Origin: a bacterium
GTDB taxonomy: Bacteria; Blakebacterota; Blakebacteria; Blakebacterales; Blakebacteraceae
Length of the DNA stretch: 17,587 bases
Direction: 5' to 3'
NCBI GenBank assembly: GCA_025774615.1
Contig: JALGVQ010000040.1
Location: 1-17,587, forward strand
The number at the start of each line of letters is the position of its first letter. The stretch's first letter is position 1. This document shows, piece by piece, positions 7,372 to 14,201 of the stretch. The position numbers and the translations under genes are program-made. The notes under the pieces were generated by a model that worked only from the letters and a program-made list of their open reading frames with translations, was not told the origin of the DNA and searched no databases.

Positions 7372-8223
7372 ATGCTTCACCTGCGCGAACCCGAGCAGAT
7401 GCGGGAGTGGTCGAGGTCGCAGCGCCATTCAGGCAGCACAATAGCCCTGGTGCCCACGATGGGCGCTCTCCACGATGGTCATCTCTCCCTCGTATCGCTT
7501 GCCGCAGAACATGCCGACCGGGTGGTTGTCAGCCTCTTCGTCAATCCCGCGCAGTTCGGTGAGGGGGAGGACCTGGCGTCCTATCCCCGCGACCGGGAAC
7601 GTGATGTCCGGCTCCTCTCCGACCTGCCGGTGGACGTACTCTTCCTGCCTGTCGAGTCAGACCTCTATCCCGAGGATTACAGCACTTGGGTCGAGGAGAC
7701 CTCGATCTCGCGTTTATGGGAGGGCGCCGCAAGACCGGAGCATTTCCGCGGTGTCACCACGATCGTCACGAGACTCCTTCTGGCCGTAGAGCCCGATCTG
7801 CTGATCCTTGGACAGAAAGACGCCCAGCAGGTGGCTGTCGTGAGAAAGATGATGAGGGATCTGCTCATTCCGGCAGAAGTCGTAACTGGCCCGATAGTGC
7901 GGGAATCCGACGGTCTTGCTCTCTCGAGCCGCAACGTCTACCTTTCTGAAGATGAGCGCGGGCAGGCTGTCTGCCTCAGCGAGGCACTGGCTGAGGCGCG
8001 TCGGCTCGTATCGGGGGGGGAGGGCGATCCTGCTGTTGTCCTGCAGCGGATGCGCGAGCGTGTGGGGCAGGAGCCGGATGCGCGCCTCGATTACGTTGCC
8101 GCTCTCGATCCCCTCACCTTCGATCCGGTGGACACCCTGAGGGGGAACATCCTCTTCTGTCTCGCGGTCCATATCGGAGAGACCCGCCTTATCGATAACG
8201 ACATCATCGACGCTGAGGCGTAA
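7372..8223 (+). CDS. panC: Pantothenate synthetase (pantoate-beta-alanine ligase)
   Basis: PanC joins pantoate to beta-alanine through a pantoyl-adenylate. The 283-residue protein has PTMGALHDGH with the nucleotidyl-transfer histidines H34 and H37, FVNPAQFG, EHFRGVTTIV, the ATP-binding Lys K149 in LGQKDAQQV, and the KMSKS-equivalent segment LALSSRNVYLS. Start ATG 7372 lies 9 nt after the panB stop; the nearest purine-rich stretch (GAGGGG, 7354-7359) is a little far. An 8-G run at 8013-8020 sits in a variable C-terminal part but leaves the frame intact. It needs beta-alanine from PanD, encoded next. Confidence 0.97.
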   Translation: MLHLREPEQMREWSRSQRHSGSTIALVPTMGALHDGHLSLVSLAAEHADRVVVSLFVNPAQFGEGEDLASYPRDRERDVRLLSDLPVDVLFLPVESDLYPEDYSTWVEETSISRLWEGAARPEHFRGVTTIVTRLLLAVEPDLLILGQKDAQQVAVVRKMMRDLLIPAEVVTGPIVRESDGLALSSRNVYLSEDERGQAVCLSEALAEARRLVSGGEGDPAVVLQRMRERVGQEPDARLDYVAALDPLTFDPVDTLRGNILFCLAVHIGETRLIDNDIIDAEA

Positions 8224-8252
8224 ACGTACACCACACTCACGAGGTTGATAAG

Positions 8253-8609
8253 GTGCTGCTCACCATCCTGAAATCAAAGATCCAGCGGGTCCGGATCACC
8301 CGGGCTGAACTCTATTACCAGGGTAGTCTCACTCTCGATCCGGCCCTCATGAGGGCTGCGGGAATGTACGCGAGTGAGATGGTCCAGGTCGTGAACCTCA
8401 ATAACGGTACCCGACTGGAGACCTATATCATCCAGGGTAAAACGCCAGGCAACGGGGAGGTCGTGTTGAACGGTCCGGCCGCCAGGCTCGGTTACGTCGG
8501 TGATGAGGTTATTATCCTGACATATGCTCAGATGACACCTGAGGAAGCAGCCGACCATGCACCGACGGTGGTGATGGTCGATGACGACAACAAGCCCGTG
8601 GAGGCCTGA
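8253..8609 (+). CDS. panD: Aspartate 1-decarboxylase proenzyme
   Basis: PanD decarboxylates aspartate to beta-alanine for PanC. It is made as an inactive chain that cleaves itself between Gly24 and Ser25 to form the pyruvoyl group; YYQGS with G24-S25 is at exactly the standard position. The substrate-binding R54 and the processing/catalytic T57 and Y58 (RLETY) are also in register, as is K9. Residue 11, His in E. coli, is Gln here. Length 118 is normal. GTG 8253 has GAGG (8241-8244) eight nt upstream. The last codons contain GGAGG (8600-8604), the likely ribosome-binding site of the next gene, which lies in the same frame beyond the TGA. Confidence 0.96.
   Translation: MLLTILKSKIQRVRITRAELYYQGSLTLDPALMRAAGMYASEMVQVVNLNNGTRLETYIIQGKTPGNGEVVLNGPAARLGYVGDEVIILTYAQMTPEEAADHAPTVVMVDDDNKPVEA
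8600..8604 (+). promoter_or_regulatory. Shine-Dalgarno for glmU that points to a non-canonical start
   Basis: GGAGG in the last codons of panD lies eight nt before ATA 8613, ideal spacing. No ATG, GTG or TTG occurs in the glmU frame between the panD stop and the conserved LAAG motif, so this site favours ATA as initiator unless the sequence has an error. Confidence 0.5.
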
Positions 8610-8612
8610 CCT

Positions 8613-9407
8613 ATATCAAAGCCCTCTGGTATCCCGCCGCTTGCTGAAAACGCCGTACTCTCCAGCGCTATCGTCCTTGCCGCGGGAGCGGGAACGCGCA
8701 TGAAGAGTCCTCTCCCGAAAGTGCTTCATCGTGTTGCCGGGCGCACCCTGATCGACCACGTGGTATCGACTCTCGAGAGTGCCGGGATCGAAAAAATCGT
8801 CGTGACGGTCGGATTCGGTCGGGAAGCGATAGTGGAAGAGCTCCTTCAGAAGCACCCGGAAGCGTCGATCGCGGTGCAGGAGGAACAACTGGGAACCGGC
8901 CACGCCAGCCAGGTGGCCCTTGCGGCGATACCTGAGGAATGCGACGAAGTCGGGATATTCAGTGGAGATACACCGCTGCTGACGGCCGACACGATCCGCG
9001 CGCTCACGCGGGAACACCGGGAACGCTGTGCCGCCGCCACCATTCTGACGGCGGAGATCGACGATCCGGCCGGATATGGTCGGGTGGTCCGTGACGGGGA
9101 AGGATATCTTTCCCGCGTCGTGGAGGAGAAGGACGCCACCCGGGAGGAACGGGCGATCCGTGAGATCAATGCCGGAACCTATCTCTTCAACCGGGAAGCG
9201 CTCCTGCATGCCCTGCAGGGGCTGACCAATGACAACGCGCAGGGGGAATACTACCTCCCCGACGCGATCTCCCTGCTCCGCGGACAGGGTGAACGGGTTG
9301 CGGCGTATACTACCCCGGAGGCAGCTGATGAGGTTCTCGGCGTGAACACGATCGAACAGCTTAGTGAGGCCGAACAGGTCCTGCTGACCAGGGGAGGGAT
9401 GGTGTGA
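8613..9407 (+). CDS. glmU: GlmU-type N-acetylglucosamine-1-phosphate uridylyltransferase, single domain
   Basis: The protein matches the N-terminal pyrophosphorylase domain of GlmU, which makes UDP-GlcNAc for peptidoglycan and lipopolysaccharide. Motifs: AIVLAAGAGTRMKS (about 19-32 from ATA 8613), QLGTGHA, SGDTPLL with metal-binding D119, GYGRVV, NAGTYLF, and LGVNT near the end. It stops at about 264 residues, just where the linker to the left-handed beta-helix acetyltransferase domain would begin, so that activity must come from another protein. Start is uncertain: ATG 8700 would cut through the nucleotide-binding loop, and upstream there is only ATA 8613 (GGAGG at good spacing) or ATC codons back to the panD TGA. 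A sequence error or unusual initiation is implied. The stop overlaps the next gene (GTGA). Confidence 0.85.
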   Translation: MSKPSGIPPLAENAVLSSAIVLAAGAGTRMKSPLPKVLHRVAGRTLIDHVVSTLESAGIEKIVVTVGFGREAIVEELLQKHPEASIAVQEEQLGTGHASQVALAAIPEECDEVGIFSGDTPLLTADTIRALTREHRERCAAATILTAEIDDPAGYGRVVRDGEGYLSRVVEEKDATREERAIREINAGTYLFNREALLHALQGLTNDNAQGEYYLPDAISLLRGQGERVAAYTTPEAADEVLGVNTIEQLSEAEQVLLTRGGMV

Positions 9408-9865
9408 AACGGTTCCTTTCATACCTTGCTGCCACCTCCGGAGTGGTTGTGGTGGTGGTCGCGGTCGTCGGATTGATGATGTGTGAACGGCGGGAGAAGG
9501 TTGTCCCGACCGATTCTTTCACCGAACTGGCGCAGGCTGGTGATGAACGGGAATCACCCGATCAGCGGCCGCAGGTGGAGGTTCTGAACGGATGCGGCGT
9601 CTCCGGGGTAGCGGCCCTGACCCATGCGTACCTCCGGAGGTTCGGATTCGATGTAGTGAATGTGGAGAATGCCGCGGCATTCGACTACGAGGAGACTATC
9701 GTGATCGACAGGGGAGGGGATGAACAGGTTGCCAGGAGACTTGCCCGCATCATCGGTACCGAAAACGTCATCCGGCAGGTCAGACCCGATCTCATGCTGC
9801 AGGTGACGGTGATCCTCGGCGCTGATTATGAGGATCTGAATCCGTATGGAGAGATCGAACCGTGA
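9404..9865 (+). CDS. Membrane-anchored LytR_C-domain protein
   Basis: This 153-residue protein has a short cytoplasmic start, one hydrophobic segment (about 7-26, including a five-valine run), and an exported part. Residues about 56-145 match the LytR C-terminal domain: VEVLNGCG (57-64), GFDVVNVENA, and the terminal LQVTVILGADY. The catalytic LCP phosphotransferase domain is absent. A Cys ends the hydrophobic segment (GLMMC) but the lipobox is poor, so a plain signal anchor is more likely. Role unknown; an envelope function is inferred from the family name and the neighbouring UDP-GlcNAc enzyme. GTG 9404 overlaps the glmU stop and follows the purine-rich stretch GGGGAGGGA. Its own stop overlaps rsfS (GTGA). 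Confidence 0.8.
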   Translation: MKRFLSYLAATSGVVVVVVAVVGLMMCERREKVVPTDSFTELAQAGDERESPDQRPQVEVLNGCGVSGVAALTHAYLRRFGFDVVNVENAAAFDYEETIVIDRGGDEQVARRLARIIGTENVIRQVRPDLMLQVTVILGADYEDLNPYGEIEP

Positions 9866-10287
9866 CCGGGTCAAGGAACAGTCTGAGGGCGCAGAGCGGG
9901 ATCCCTGCCGAAAAACTGGCCCGGGTCCTCGCGGAAGCGGCTCTGGAGAAGAGAGCCACCGACATCCTTGTCATGGACATGCGCGGTGTGACTACGGTGA
10001 CCGATTTCTTCGTCGTCATGACTGTCTCGGCCGACACCCATTCCCGGGCGGTTGAGGGAGCGGTCTCGGAGCGGGCCCGTGATGATTTCGATTCCCGGCC
10101 GTGGCATGTCGAGGGAAGCGACGGCGCTCGCACCTGGGTCCTGATGGATTATGTGGACGTTGTGGTCCACATCTTCCAGCCCGATGCCAGGGAGTTCTAT
10201 TCACTCGAGCGATTGTGGGGTGACGCGCCCGTCGAGCAGATCACTGATGAAGATCCGGTCGCCGCAGAGGACACTCCGGCACCATGA
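9862..10287 (+). CDS. rsfS: Ribosomal silencing factor RsfS
   Basis: RsfS (Iojap/YbeB family) binds ribosomal protein uL14 on the 50S subunit and blocks subunit joining when nutrients are low. Its family pattern is clear in 141 residues: KRATDILVMDMRG, TDFFVVMTVSADTHSRA, EGSDGARTWVLMDYVDVVVHIFQ, then REFYSLERLWGDAP. The N-terminal 18 residues and the acidic Pro/Ala-rich tail are extensions. GTG 9862 overlaps the LytR_C gene by four nt, and the stop overlaps the argS ATG (ATGA). Pairing with a LytR_C protein and a tRNA synthetase places a translation brake beside a translation enzyme. Confidence 0.95.
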   Translation: MTGSRNSLRAQSGIPAEKLARVLAEAALEKRATDILVMDMRGVTTVTDFFVVMTVSADTHSRAVEGAVSERARDDFDSRPWHVEGSDGARTWVLMDYVDVVVHIFQPDAREFYSLERLWGDAPVEQITDEDPVAAEDTPAP

Positions 10288-11978
10288 CTGCTCCACTCCT
10301 CGACAGGACAAGGGAAGCGCTCAGGGCGGCTGTCGCTGCTGCGGCAGAGGCATCGGGATGGGACATCGATCGTGCCGATATCGTTATCGAAACGCCGCGC
10401 GATCCTTCCCACGGCGACCTGGCCACGACCGCAGCTCTCGCCCTGGCTAAAGAGGCGAAGAAAAATCCACGCGAGATCGCTCAAACACTGAAGGAGCGGA
10501 TCGAAGCCTCTCCGCCGCCTGAAGAGGTCGCACCGCTCCGTTCGATAGAAATAGCAGGGCCGGGATTCCTCAATTTCCGATTCGGGGATGTCTGGCTGGA
10601 GAGAGGACTGGCAGAAACCCTTGGCAGGGGAGCCGGGTACGGGCGGAGCGGGAGGATGGAAGGAGAGTCGATCCTCTTCGAATTCATCTCCGCGAATCCC
10701 ACCGGACCGTTGAACGTGGTGAGCGCGCGGGCAGCCGCGATCGGTGACACCCTCGCTGCCCTCTGCGACGCGGCAGGTGCCCGTGTGGGTCGTGAGTTCT
10801 ATATCAATGACGCCGGCCGACAGGTCCGCCTTCTGGGCGAGAGTCTTGAGGCCCGGGTACTCCAGCAGCTGGGAGAAGAAGCCCCGCTTCCTGAAGAAGG
10901 GTATCACGGCGAATACCTGGTCGCCATGGCCGACCGGCTGATCTCCGGCACACTTCCCGATTGGTGGGAAGAGTCGGACCGGGAGGCACGGATCGGGAAC
11001 CTGTCACGCTGGGCGGTCGATCAGGTCGTTGAAGACCAGAAGGCGATCGTCGAGGTGTTCGGTCTCCGGTTCGACACCTGGTTCAGGGAATCAACCCTCC
11101 ATGAGAGCGGTGCAGTCGAGGAGACCCTGGAAGATCTGCGATCACGGGGACACATCTTCGAGTCGGAGGGCGCAGTCTGGTTCCGTTCGAGTGAACTCGG
11201 AGACGAGAAGGACCGCGTGCTGATCACCGGTGACGGCAATCCGACCTATCTGCTCCCTGATATCGCCTACCATCGGGACAAATACAATCGGGGGTGGGGG
11301 AGATTGATCGACCTGTGGGGACCCGACCACCATGGCTATATAGCGCGTATGAGCGCGGCGCTCGAAGCGCTGGGTCATGAGCGGAAAGCGTTCGGTGTCA
11401 TGATCGTCCAGCAGGTGAATCTGCTGCGGGGTGGCGAGATCGTGAAGATGAGCAAGCGGGCAGGCAGGCTGATCGAGATGAAGGAATTGCTCGACGAGGT
11501 CGGGCGGGATGCCACCCGGTTCTTCTTCCTGTTGCGAACGACCTCCACGCACCTCGATTTCGATCTCGATCTGGCGGTTTCGGCGAACGATGAGAATCCG
11601 GTCTACTACGTGCAGTACGCGCACGCCCGGATCTCGAGTGTCTTCGAGCGGGCCCGCTCGGAGGGGATCGATCCGGACGCTGCGACACTCTCGGCCGATC
11701 TCTCACGACTCATCGAACCGGAAGAACGGGTCCTCATGAGGCTCCTGGTGGACTTTCCCGCAGTGGTTGCGGATGCCGCCGAAGCCTTTGAGCCACACCG
11801 GATTCCGGCTTACCTCCGTCAGCTCTCTGCCGCCTTCCACCACTTCTACCACAACCACCGGATCGTAGGATCGGAGACGGAGGTGCAGACAGCGCGTCTT
11901 GCGCTCTCTGTCGGTGTCCGTCAGGTCCTGGCCAACGGACTCACCTTTCTGGGTGTTTCGGCACCCGAGCGCATGTGA
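10284..11978 (+). CDS. argS: Arginyl-tRNA synthetase with altered HIGH motif
   Basis: ArgRS charges tRNA-Arg. The 564-residue protein has the N-terminal tRNA-recognition domain (SHGDLATTAA; IEIAGPGFLNF), the class I catalytic core (EFISANPTGP, FYINDAGRQ, GYHGEY, LWGPDHHGY), an intact KMSKR (388-392) and a C-terminal DALR anticodon-binding domain ending in the usual Pro-Glu-Arg-Met. Striking: where nearly all class I synthetases have HIGH/HVGH, this one reads NVVS (N144-S147) in GPLNVVSARAAAIGD. I checked the codons AAC GTG GTG AGC. Everything around it fits, so it may be a lineage variant rather than a dead enzyme. It is the last gene of the run and has no other copy in the window. Confidence 0.95.
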   Translation: MTAPLLDRTREALRAAVAAAAEASGWDIDRADIVIETPRDPSHGDLATTAALALAKEAKKNPREIAQTLKERIEASPPPEEVAPLRSIEIAGPGFLNFRFGDVWLERGLAETLGRGAGYGRSGRMEGESILFEFISANPTGPLNVVSARAAAIGDTLAALCDAAGARVGREFYINDAGRQVRLLGESLEARVLQQLGEEAPLPEEGYHGEYLVAMADRLISGTLPDWWEESDREARIGNLSRWAVDQVVEDQKAIVEVFGLRFDTWFRESTLHESGAVEETLEDLRSRGHIFESEGAVWFRSSELGDEKDRVLITGDGNPTYLLPDIAYHRDKYNRGWGRLIDLWGPDHHGYIARMSAALEALGHERKAFGVMIVQQVNLLRGGEIVKMSKRAGRLIEMKELLDEVGRDATRFFFLLRTTSTHLDFDLDLAVSANDENPVYYVQYAHARISSVFERARSEGIDPDAATLSADLSRLIEPEERVLMRLLVDFPAVVADAAEAFEPHRIPAYLRQLSAAFHHFYHNHRIVGSETEVQTARLALSVGVRQVLANGLTFLGVSAPERM

Positions 11979-12008
11979 GTTTTATCACAAGCCGGCTCAG
12001 ACATGTCG

Positions 12009-12035
12009 CCGGGCTCCCGCGTCACCGGTTTTTTT
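12009..12035 (+). terminator. Weak intrinsic-terminator-like element after argS
   Basis: CCGG (12009-12012) can pair with CCGG (12025-12028), plus one G-T pair, immediately before seven T residues (12029-12035). The stem is only about five pairs with a 12-nt loop, so this is a weak candidate, but it sits where the 14-gene operon should end. Another CCGG right after the T-run makes alternative pairings possible. Confidence 0.4.
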
Positions 12036-12096
12036 CCGGCAGGATATCCCGTTAACGTTGAAGGATTTCGCCCGTCCAATTGAATGAAGAGTAATG

Positions 12097-12125
12097 TTGC
12101 TGATATGCCGATCGGGCCATATTAT
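12097..12125 (+). promoter_or_regulatory. Candidate sigma-70-type promoter for the TPR lipoprotein gene
   Basis: TTGCTG (12097-12102) and TATTAT (12120-12125) are 17 nt apart; the -10 matches five of six consensus bases and the -35 three of six. It lies in an AT-richer part of the 252-nt spacer, giving a leader of about 100 nt to ATG 12231. I saw no clear stem-loop regulatory structure in the leader. Confidence 0.4.
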
Positions 12126-12230
12126 TGATGATTGATGATCGCCAGACAGCGCATTACAGCCTCGTTGCGGCCGATATGCAGTCGCAGCGAACAATAGGTA
12201 CCAGAATTGATCACAGGAGGCCTGATTCAG

Positions 12231-13307
12231 ATGAAGAAGGATGCCACCAGCAGAGGGATCGTACTCACACTTTCCGCTGCGATACTGATCGCACTGGCCG
12301 TCGGTTGCGCGCCCCCGGAGGTAACCTCCGCGAAGCTCTACATGAACAACCAGGATTACCCCGCTGCCAGGGAAGCGCTTGAGACAGCGATTGTACTCTA
12401 CCCTGACAACGCCGAGGCGCACCGGATCTTCGGGGACCTTGAGGCACAGCAGAAGAACTGGGTCGAGGCCAAGATACACTACGACCGTGCCCGCGGGCTC
12501 AGCCCCATCCAGAAGACAGAGATCGACCGGATCCTGGAAGGGTTCTGGCAGCAGTACTACAACGATGGTGTGACCTACATCGGGCAGGAGAATAATGAGA
12601 GCGCGATCAGTTCTACCGAAGTCGCCACCATTCTCATACCGGAACGGGCCTCCGCCTGGAACAACCTCGGTGTCGTCTACGGCAACATGGGTGAGTACGA
12701 GAAGGCCATCGAGATGTATAACAAGGTGCTGGAGTACGATCCGGGTAACAGCATGGCACGCCAGAACATCGGCTTCATGCGTTACAATGACAATGATTAC
12801 GAGGAGGCGGTGAGGTACCTTGAGCCGCTGATCGATGAATATATCATCGATCCGGGATTCGTCCAGATCCTCGGCCTCTCCTACGGTTACCTGGAGCGGC
12901 GGGAAGAGGCTCTCGCCCTCTACTCGCGGGCGATCGAGCTCGACCCCGACAACCTGCTGAACCACATGAACCTGGCTGTTCTCCACATGCAGCAGGAGAA
13001 TCCAGACCTGGCTGAACCGCACTATCTGCGGGTGATCGAACTCAATCCCTTTGACGTTGAGGCGATGATCCAGCTCGCCGACGCCTATCTCAGCCGTGAG
13101 GATGAGGATAACGCCGCTATCTATCTTGAGAAGGCGATGGAGCTCGACCCGGGTAACGCGAATGTCGTCAACCAGCTCGGCGTCTATTACGTTCGACGGG
13201 GCGCCAGGACAGAGAACATTGATGATGTCCGCAGAGGCCAGGAACTGATGGCGCGGGCCGAGGAGATCCGGAACATTATGGGTACCGAACCGCCTCCTGT
13301 CCGATAG
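12231..13307 (+). CDS. TPR-repeat lipoprotein
   Basis: The 358-residue protein starts with a lipoprotein signal: MKK, a hydrophobic segment (10-24), and Cys26 in LAVGC. The mature part is a chain of tetratricopeptide repeats, one pair at about 30-97 and about six more from 140 to 330, with typical units such as AWNNLGVVYGNMGEYEKAIEMY and ALALYSRAIELDPDN. TPRs form protein-binding superhelices, so this is probably a periplasmic or outer-membrane-tethered scaffold; the partner is unknown. ATG 12231 is chosen over an in-frame TTG at 12207 because ACAGGAGG (12213-12220) lies ten nt upstream and the signal peptide then begins properly. It stands alone, between a weak terminator with a candidate promoter and a strong terminator. 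Confidence 0.88.
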   Translation: MKKDATSRGIVLTLSAAILIALAVGCAPPEVTSAKLYMNNQDYPAAREALETAIVLYPDNAEAHRIFGDLEAQQKNWVEAKIHYDRARGLSPIQKTEIDRILEGFWQQYYNDGVTYIGQENNESAISSTEVATILIPERASAWNNLGVVYGNMGEYEKAIEMYNKVLEYDPGNSMARQNIGFMRYNDNDYEEAVRYLEPLIDEYIIDPGFVQILGLSYGYLERREEALALYSRAIELDPDNLLNHMNLAVLHMQQENPDLAEPHYLRVIELNPFDVEAMIQLADAYLSREDEDNAAIYLEKAMELDPGNANVVNQLGVYYVRRGARTENIDDVRRGQELMARAEEIRNIMGTEPPPVR

Positions 13308-13338
13308 GGGAGAAAACCCGGACCACGGGCCGCACACA

Positions 13339-13353
13339 GTCGATCCAATCGAC
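13339..13353 (+). repeat. Small perfect inverted repeat before uppS
   Basis: GTCGAT (13339-13344), a 3-nt spacer CCA, and ATCGAC (13348-13353) form a perfect 6-bp palindrome; a related GATCGAT follows shortly after. It could be an operator-like site or chance in a CG-rich spacer. Confidence 0.3.
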
Positions 13354-13370
13354 TTGCCTGATCGATTCCA

Positions 13371-13410
13371 GAACGCGCCACGGCCGACCGGTCGTGGCGC
13401 GTTCCTCTTT
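13371..13410 (+). terminator. Strong hairpin terminator between the TPR gene and uppS
   Basis: GAACGCGCCACG (13371-13382) pairs perfectly with CGTGGCGCGTTC (13393-13404), a 12-bp stem with a 10-nt loop, followed by CTCTTT. The tail is only moderately U-rich. It lies just 24 nt before the uppS GTG. It most likely ends the TPR transcript; if a promoter lies upstream of it, it could act as an attenuator for uppS-cdsA-dxr-rseP. Confidence 0.75.
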
Positions 13411-13433
13411 CAGGCACACATGCAGGAGAAGCA

Positions 13434-14201
13434 GTGACGAAGGATCCCATCGCATCAGACGCGCTCCTTGAGGAACTCCTCCGGCGGGAAGACCTTCCGG
13501 AACATGTTGCCATCATCATGGATGGGAACGGCCGCTGGGCGAAGGCACGGGGCCTCGATCGGGTAGAGGGTCATGCCGCTGGAGTGAAGACAGTCCGCAC
13601 GGTCGTGGAGGCAGCCGGCGCGATCGATCTCGGTGTGCTCACGCTCTATGTCTTCAGCAACGAGAACTGGAAGCGTCCACTGAACGAGGTGCGCTCGCTC
13701 ATGTTCCTGCTCAGTGAGACGATCGAGAATGAGGCGGAGGACCTCCGCCGGAAGAACGTACAGCTCCGGGTCACGGGTAATCTGGATGAAGTTCCTCCCG
13801 GGCCGCGCGGTGGGCTGCAGCGCGCCATTGAACTCACCTCGGGCAATGACGGCCTGATCCTCAACCTGGCGCTCAATTACAGCAGTCGGCGTGAGATCCT
13901 GCAGGCGACAGAGAGGCTCATCAACAAGCGCATGTCGAGCGGCCGGGTCGGCCCCCTGACGGAAGAGGAGTTCGAAGAGTGCCTCCTGACCTCCGATCTC
14001 CCTCATCCCGACCTGCTGATCCGTACCAGCGGAGAACAGCGTATCAGTAATTTCCTCCTCTGGCAGATCGCGTACGCGGAAATCTATTTCACCGAGACAC
14101 TGTGGCCCGATTTCGACACCACGGCGTTTTATCAGGCGCTCCTCGACTATTCAGACCGGGAGCGACGGTTCGGCATGACGAGTGAACAGGTGACGGAATG
14201 A
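13434..14201 (+). CDS. uppS: Undecaprenyl diphosphate synthase (cis-isoprenyl transferase)
   Basis: UppS extends farnesyl diphosphate with isopentenyl units in cis to make the C55 lipid carrier for peptidoglycan. The 255-residue protein has the family signature: MDGNGRWAKARGL with the magnesium-binding D30, GHAAGVKTVR, FSNENWKRP, LNYSSRREI, and the C-terminal DLLIRTSGEQRISNFLLWQ with ETLWPDF. GTG 13434 is chosen because AGGAG (13424-13428) is five nt upstream and no in-frame ATG competes. It is a cytosolic or membrane-associated enzyme. Its stop overlaps the cdsA start (ATGA). It opens the conserved uppS-cdsA-dxr-rseP group, where dxr supplies isoprenoid precursors. Confidence 0.96.
   Translation: MTKDPIASDALLEELLRREDLPEHVAIIMDGNGRWAKARGLDRVEGHAAGVKTVRTVVEAAGAIDLGVLTLYVFSNENWKRPLNEVRSLMFLLSETIENEAEDLRRKNVQLRVTGNLDEVPPGPRGGLQRAIELTSGNDGLILNLALNYSSRREILQATERLINKRMSSGRVGPLTEEEFEECLLTSDLPHPDLLIRTSGEQRISNFLLWQIAYAEIYFTETLWPDFDTTAFYQALLDYSDRERRFGMTSEQVTE

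Noticed and set aside
8700-9407. ATG 8700 as the glmU start
   Set aside because: It would remove the LAAGAGT part of the nucleotide-binding loop, which is plainly encoded just upstream in the same frame.
12025-12039. CCGG-T7-CCGG palindrome as a separate regulatory site
   Set aside because: A four-base stem around a T-run is better explained as part of, or chance beside, the weak terminator.
12125-12382. 85-codon open frame before and overlapping the TPR gene
   Set aside because: Most of it overlaps the TPR gene in another frame; its Arg/Asp-rich translation matches nothing and it has no ribosome-binding site.
11997-13337. Long antisense open frame (446 codons) opposite the TPR lipoprotein gene
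   Set aside because: Its translation is rich in Val, Asp, His and Leu with no recognisable domain. It mirrors a strongly supported TPR gene, and GC-rich coding sequence often leaves the opposite frame open.
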